From Macrocybe gigantea (taxonomy: Eukaryota > Basidiomycota > Agaricomycetes > Agaricales > Callistosporiaceae): a stretch of 64,000 nt of DNA. Both the position numbers and the translations under genes were made by a program. Of the stretch, positions 58,299 through 64,000 are shown in pieces. The DNA is taken from positions 397,421 to 461,420 of the forward strand of contig SJRY01000244.1 in NCBI GenBank assembly GCA_011319805.1. The letters are read 5' to 3'. Within the stretch, counting starts at the first letter, position 1. Each line of letters opens with the position of its first letter. Under the pieces are notes generated by a model that ran no database searches, had not been told where the DNA came from, and saw nothing but the letters and a program-made list of their open reading frames with translations.

Positions 58299-59412
58299 AT
58301 GACTACCGCAAGTAATAACTGGCCTCCTTTGAACGAGAATTGGTACTCCCTTGAAGGGGACGAACTCCAATTCTACCGGGAACAGACCCAGATACAAGAT
58401 GAAGGCGAATTAAAGAAGCACATCCTCATGGCACAAGAGAAAGCATACAAAGTATGGGGCATCTCACACGACGGCTGCTCAATATTAACGCCATTAACCA
58501 GGTTTACGGCTATCCATGCATACGTCGGTTTGCTTTCCTTCGGTATGTCGCACATTTCTTGATTCAGCATATTGCAGAATCCATCGTATCCATTTCAGAC
58601 TGAAGATCTCGCATCTCCCTGCCTATGAGCGAGCCCTCCAGCTCGCGAAAGAACGCTCTGACTCAATCTTTCTTGATATAGGATGTTGTTGTGAGTAATT
58701 AACGTTGCTAGTGCAAAAAACTACTTTTCTCAAGCCACTCTGTAGTCGGAAACGATTTACGCAAAATCGTCGCCGATGGATGGCCCGTCGAACGTGTGGT
58801 AGCTTCCGATCTTCAACCAGGTCCGTAATATTTATCCGCGTGCATAGGTTGAAACATCAAAACCAATTGACTTTTTATATAGAGTTCTGGGCACTGGGTC
58901 ATGAGCTATTCAGGACGACACCCGAGACGTTCCCTGCAGTCTTCATCCCAGGCGACGCATTTGATGCGAAGATCATTGCCCCTCGGGAACCTTTCTATGA
59001 GATGACTGGAGCACGAACTCCATCTCTCGAAGAATTAACGAGCCTCACACCTCTGCAAGGTCACATTTCGGTCATCCATGCATCTTCATTCTTCCACCTC
59101 TTTGACGAGCAGAAGCAACTGGAATTAGCTAAACTCGTCGCAACTCTACTGTCTCCCGCACCAGGCTCCATGATATTCGGCATGCATGGAGGACGGCCAG
59201 AGAAAGGGTGGAGAACCGAGGTCTTGAACAGTGCCAGCAGACATATGTTCTGTCATTCGCCCGACAGCTGGAAAGACTTGTGGGACGGACAGGTCTTCCG
59301 CAAGGGATCTGTTCAAGTTGATTGCGGTTTGTTGAAGGTCGAACGCCCGGATTTCAGCGCCGCAAAGGGCGCGGAATTCTTCATTCTTTATTGGTCTGTC
59401 ACGAGGCAATGA
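58299..59412 (+). CDS. Methyltransferase-like protein, tandem copy 3 (intact)
   Basis: Exons 58299-58451, 58502-58542, 58599-58690, 58746-58820 and 58883-59412 give 296 residues. The start WYSLEGDELQFYREQTQIQD is followed by VYGYPCIRRFAFLRLKISHLPAYE, then FLDIGCCFGNDLRKIVADG, which places a glycine-rich SAM-binding loop after a beta strand, with VVASDL as the acidic second strand. The rest of the Rossmann part (PAVFIPGDAFD, SVIHASSFFHLF, SPAPGSMIFGMHGG, MFCHSPDSWKDLWDGQ) is intact to the stop. Such proteins are multiplied in mushroom-forming fungi and some sit beside terpenoid or polyketide genes. Substrate unknown. All splice sites keep frame, so it anchors the models of copies 1 and 2. Confidence 0.87.
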
Positions 59413-59773
59413 CTGATATAGACATTAATTGAAGACCGAAGTTCACGCGTCTCTAGACCCGTTGGCTTGAGCTTGAATCGGTTCTTCATTCATTTTGTTA
59501 TATCCCAAGGCCTCAAAGCAGAGGCACGAATCATTGTTGAAATTCGTGTCTATGAACGGCTGCGAAAACTAATACTGTGGCAGGCATAAATCGAAGATTT
59601 AATGTGGTGACGTGCATTTGGGAGGAAAAGAAACCCGTGACAAATCTGTGACAAATTCAACCCACTGTACTCTGGCGATGCGTTTCGTTCCGCATGCCTC
59701 TTGTCAAAGTCAAGAGGAGACCTTCAATTCGAGCTTGACGGTCCTAGATCGGTTGACAGTCAAAGTCAGGAAG
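59413..59773. other. 3' flanks of two convergent genes
   Basis: No gene seen. One direct repeat-like phrase (tgacaaat twice near 59640) is too short to mean much. Confidence 0.4.
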
Positions 59774-62700
59774 CTATGGACTTAGATGAGACGAGCTGAA
59801 TCGATCCACCTGTAGTTCCTTCATCTCATCTTTGAGACGCTGAATGGGAAGATCACGTATCTCTTCCACAAGATCTTCCAGGCGCTTTACGCTCGCTTCA
59901 GCAGCAAGTGATGGGTGGCTCTCCGACATGGAGAAACGTTGTCCAAACAACATGGCCAAGGGACTTCGGCCTGCACCAGACGGTGAACCTGCAGTCGGAA
60001 CAACAGGCTCTAGAGGTGACAAAGTCTTCCCAGATTTGAGATTTGGTGACCCCTTGCTCGATGGTGCATTATGAGTGCTCCTATTTGCGCTGACGGGGCG
60101 TTTGCGCCGTCTCGACGGTGTCGCTGCTAATGTCTGTGCGCTGCGCATTTCCTCTCTTGAATGGATAGACCGCAATGCTGGTATGTCTTCGTCGGATTCT
60201 CCGAATAGGTCAAACTCACTCGCAAGGTCGATGTCAAAGATGGCTTCGTAGAGTTCGTTTGTCGTCGAGCCCACCAAGGCTTCTACAAGTGGCATGTTCT
60301 GGATGTGACGAGGCAGACTGTTGAATAAGGACTGAGCGACCCCTTTGCCTGTTTCTCTGAGCCTCGATCCGGCAGTCAGGTGGCGTTCGTAGATAGCAAT
60401 TGTAATGAGGGTGGGTAGGCTGGTCAGTTTAAGAAGGAAAACATTGGCGGAATGCAGGGCCCTGGGTGTCAAAATCCACGAAGCAGGCTTAAGGATGATA
60501 AATGCCAGTATATTGAATGGTGGCTGATAAGAGAATAAGGCGTCCGACTTTACTCTGCAGTCTTATCAGCTATTTAAGTGGAATTCGTGAGGTCGCATTC
60601 TTACCCTTCCATTGTTGATATGGCAAATTGGAACAGGTACTGAAGGTAGATTGGTCGATTGAGCATCATAATATCTAATCACTGGCTGTGAGCTCACCTC
60701 TTGGGTAGCGTTCTGAAGCCGTGGCAATGGATGTCAGCAATGCCGCACATGATAAGATCCGTAGTGAGACTTACCGCATCAATTCTTGCGACAGTGTTGG
60801 ACAAGAGGGATATCAAGACTAGACAAAGATATGAGCAGTTCCTACATAATGCTGGCTAAATATTGACATACTGGTCAACAGCAGAGTGTTCGACAAAGCG
60901 GCGAATACGGTCATCAATAAGGTCCGAACAGTGGATGAAAACTTGAGGCTTGTTCAAAACTGAGGTATGTGTTACCAAACCAGATCTGGACCATCAGCCA
61001 AGCGATCGATCTGAGGGTCCAAGGATGAGCAGGCGCGTCGCTCCCTAATCATTAGGTGAGCAAGTAGGGCACGACGATGGGGGATTGTGTTACATACCAA
61101 GGGTCCATAATGTAAATAATAGGCCAGAAAAGCAAATGGCTGCAATGCCGATGAAGAAGACGAACTGCGACACCATTGCGCGAAGCGATCTATCCACGGT
61201 AAGAAGGGTCTAAGAATAGCGACTGATCTGCTTACAGAATGACGACATTGTTGGAAACTGCAAAAAACGCCAATCTATTGATGATTGAATGCAAAGGACC
61301 ATGTGAATAAGAAAAGATTTACCTGGGACCAGGATACAAGCTCCGCAGGCCAAAATATCGTATGCAGTAGATGAAAGGTGGGCTGAGAGACGTTAATGGG
61401 ATACATATGATTAGAAGAAAAGACTACCATCTCGATAATATATGCCCTGGATCCTGAAGATCAAATACGCGAAAAATATGATGATGAAGCCGAAGTCGAA
61501 AGCATTCCACAGCTGTAACCAAGTATTAGGGCCCCAGGAATTGTGACGGATTAACGAAGTTCACATTGGCCATGTATACTAGTCGCTAGTCAGCTAGGAA
61601 GTTTAGCGACGAAGCGTACTGCTTACTGATCCACCCGCGTTCCATGGCAGCCGTGTATTCTTCCAACGTGAACGCCGCAGCAAATAGGATGAATATTTTC
61701 TCCCAAATATCCATGGCCGTCTCCGCCGCATCGTGAGCTAACTCACGATGAAGCGATAAGCGAATAGTGTCTTCATCCTCTTACAAGACTTACACGATAG
61801 ACATAGGACGAATGTCAATAGCAGAAGAGTGAAGTTGATGAATTCCAGTATGGCACCGTATCTTGGCACACGTAAACTGTATGCTGTCAGTCACTTCATC
61901 GGACGACAGAAAGATGTATAGTAACCGATAGTGATCTATGAAAGGTGCGTTGCGAGGATCGTAAATCTCAATTTCCTTGTGTTTATAATTATCTGCTAAG
62001 ATGGATCGATTGGCAGCCATTGTAAAGACGACCCGTCCGGAATAGATATCGTTGACAACCCCTTGTGAAACGGGTGACGCGATGAAGGCCTTGGCTTGCG
62101 TAGATATAGCCATCTAGAGTATCAAACCCAGTTTTGGCGGCATTATCAACGGCTCTCACCTCAAGAGCGCTCTGAGGCGACTCCATGTCGCTCTCGTTCC
62201 GGCCCATTGCAAATTGACCTCATCGATGACATCTTGACTAGCACCAGCGAGTGGATTCCATCTGGTGGCCAAAACTGCGACAAGCTGAAAGTGATTGGAT
62301 GCAAAGCGGCGAAGCAGTTTCATCGCCAAGATCTCGCATAGCATGGCACGCGCTTGCATGACACCAGCGTTGGCCAGATCGGAATCTGACTGTGCGAGGA
62401 AGTATGACCGTACCAAAAGGCATGCGTACACGACCGCCATGTTCTTGAGCCTTGCATACCTGTTTACAATAGGACAACAAGGGAAAAATTGATGTCAGAA
62501 GCATTGAGCTGTCTGAAGGAATACCAATTCAGTACGGCAGGAGGTCAGCATCTAATGGCACGCACTCCCAACTTAAGCGCTATCTGTAAGGAAGGAAGAT
62601 GAGATCTCGGAGAAAGTGCTTGGCTGTCGCCACACACCTATTGTTTTCTTGGAAAGGAATTTCCAATGTTGAACCAAATTGGTCCAGCGCAAGATGACAT

Positions 62701-62811
62701 ATCGAGACTCACAGCGACATCTTTCCTCAGCGATGGGATGAGTGGAAAGACTCTGACTGCTGCGAGGTCTGCCTGTGTGGGCGCGAGGAGGCCTTGGTCT
62801 TCAGAATCCAT
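59774..62811 (-). CDS. Yvc1-like TRP calcium channel (frame breaks in N-terminal part)
   Basis: The start (ATG at 62811, exon to 62713) encodes LAAVRVFPLIPSLRKDV. Later blocks are QLNASDINFSLV, YARLKNMAVVYACLLVRSYF, ESDMESPQSALE, the pre-channel segment EIEIYDPRNAPFIDHYRLRVPRYGAILEFINF and the first membrane helix LLLLTFVLCLS. This order fits fungal Yvc1-type vacuolar TRP channels. The channel helices are spread over many short exons between 61860 and 60480, which I did not resolve one by one. The last long exon (60472-59774) ends in a Ser/Pro-rich cytoplasmic tail with a helical end. Two one-base losses (about 62473 and 62200) break the N-terminal frame. Confidence 0.72.
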
Positions 62812-63176
62812 GTTCGCGGTTCACATAGAGAGCAAGAGGTGACAGGGCCTGGACCCTTACTGTGGGAGCGAAGAAGGGTAGAGCAAGGCAACCAGACGAG
62901 AGAACGGTGATATAACTGGTGAGAGGCTGATGATCTCTTTTTTCTTTCCCTCCTCCACCGCTAGCTCGTGGCGGCTGCGAAGAGCAACACGCGATGCTTA
63001 TTGTTCTGCGATGTCAGGGCAGCGAGAAAGAGATCAATGGAGGAAGACGGCTGTCGGTGTTTGCCATCAAAATGGCACAAAGTCTGAGCAGTGCCCAAAA
63101 CTGCTCTCCTTGTATTCCCCGGTCTTAACTCCCACTCTCGGTCCACCCCTCTCCACCCTGCCCTTGTGCAGGCAAA
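62812..63176. promoter_or_regulatory. Divergent promoter region, channel and kinase genes
   Basis: 365 bases between divergent starts; no clear TATA box or other gene. Confidence 0.35.

Positions 63177-64000
<824 letters not shown>

Overview
The window is nuclear DNA of a filamentous basidiomycete, most likely an Agaricomycete. Genes sit on both strands and are split by many short introns, mostly 45 to 70 bases, with GT-AG and a few GC-AG borders. The families also fit: a DUF4470-type protein, a wax-synthase-like acyltransferase, a MARVEL protein, tandem GPI-type secreted proteins and a YANK-like kinase. Exon borders were worked out by hand from reading frame, splice signals and recalled family patterns; no alignment was run.

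Layout. 0-5 kb: the 5' part of an unknown gene, SDE2, a SIRT5-type sirtuin, and (divergent from it) a putative small-GTPase-like/phosphotransferase composite gene. 6-11 kb: three tandem cysteine-rich GPI-anchored-type secreted proteins. 11.9-17.1 kb: a broken DUF4470 gene, a DUF1295 membrane protein and tRNA-Arg(CCT). 17.4-22.2 kb: two small ORFs, an F-box gene and an eight-exon secreted protein. 24-38 kb: three related C2H2 regulators, a MARVEL protein and a larger Crz1-like three-finger regulator, spread through gene-poor DNA. 38-53 kb: dense conserved genes (LRRC40-like, TMEM184/Ost-alpha, an unknown 742-residue protein, ZC3H15/Tma46, CWC2, NPRL3). 52.9-59.4 kb: an NAD-dependent epimerase/reductase, a wax-synthase-like MBOAT protein and three tandem methyltransferase-like genes, a possible small biosynthetic locus. 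59.8-64 kb: a Yvc1-like TRP channel divergent from a YANK/STK32-like kinase cut by the window end.

Several otherwise conserved genes carry frame breaks that nearly all read as one missing base, while neighbouring genes are intact over long coding stretches. This looks more like deletion-type sequence error than ordinary gene decay, except that the DUF4470 gene has so many breaks, and no C-terminal zinc finger, that it may be a true pseudogene.
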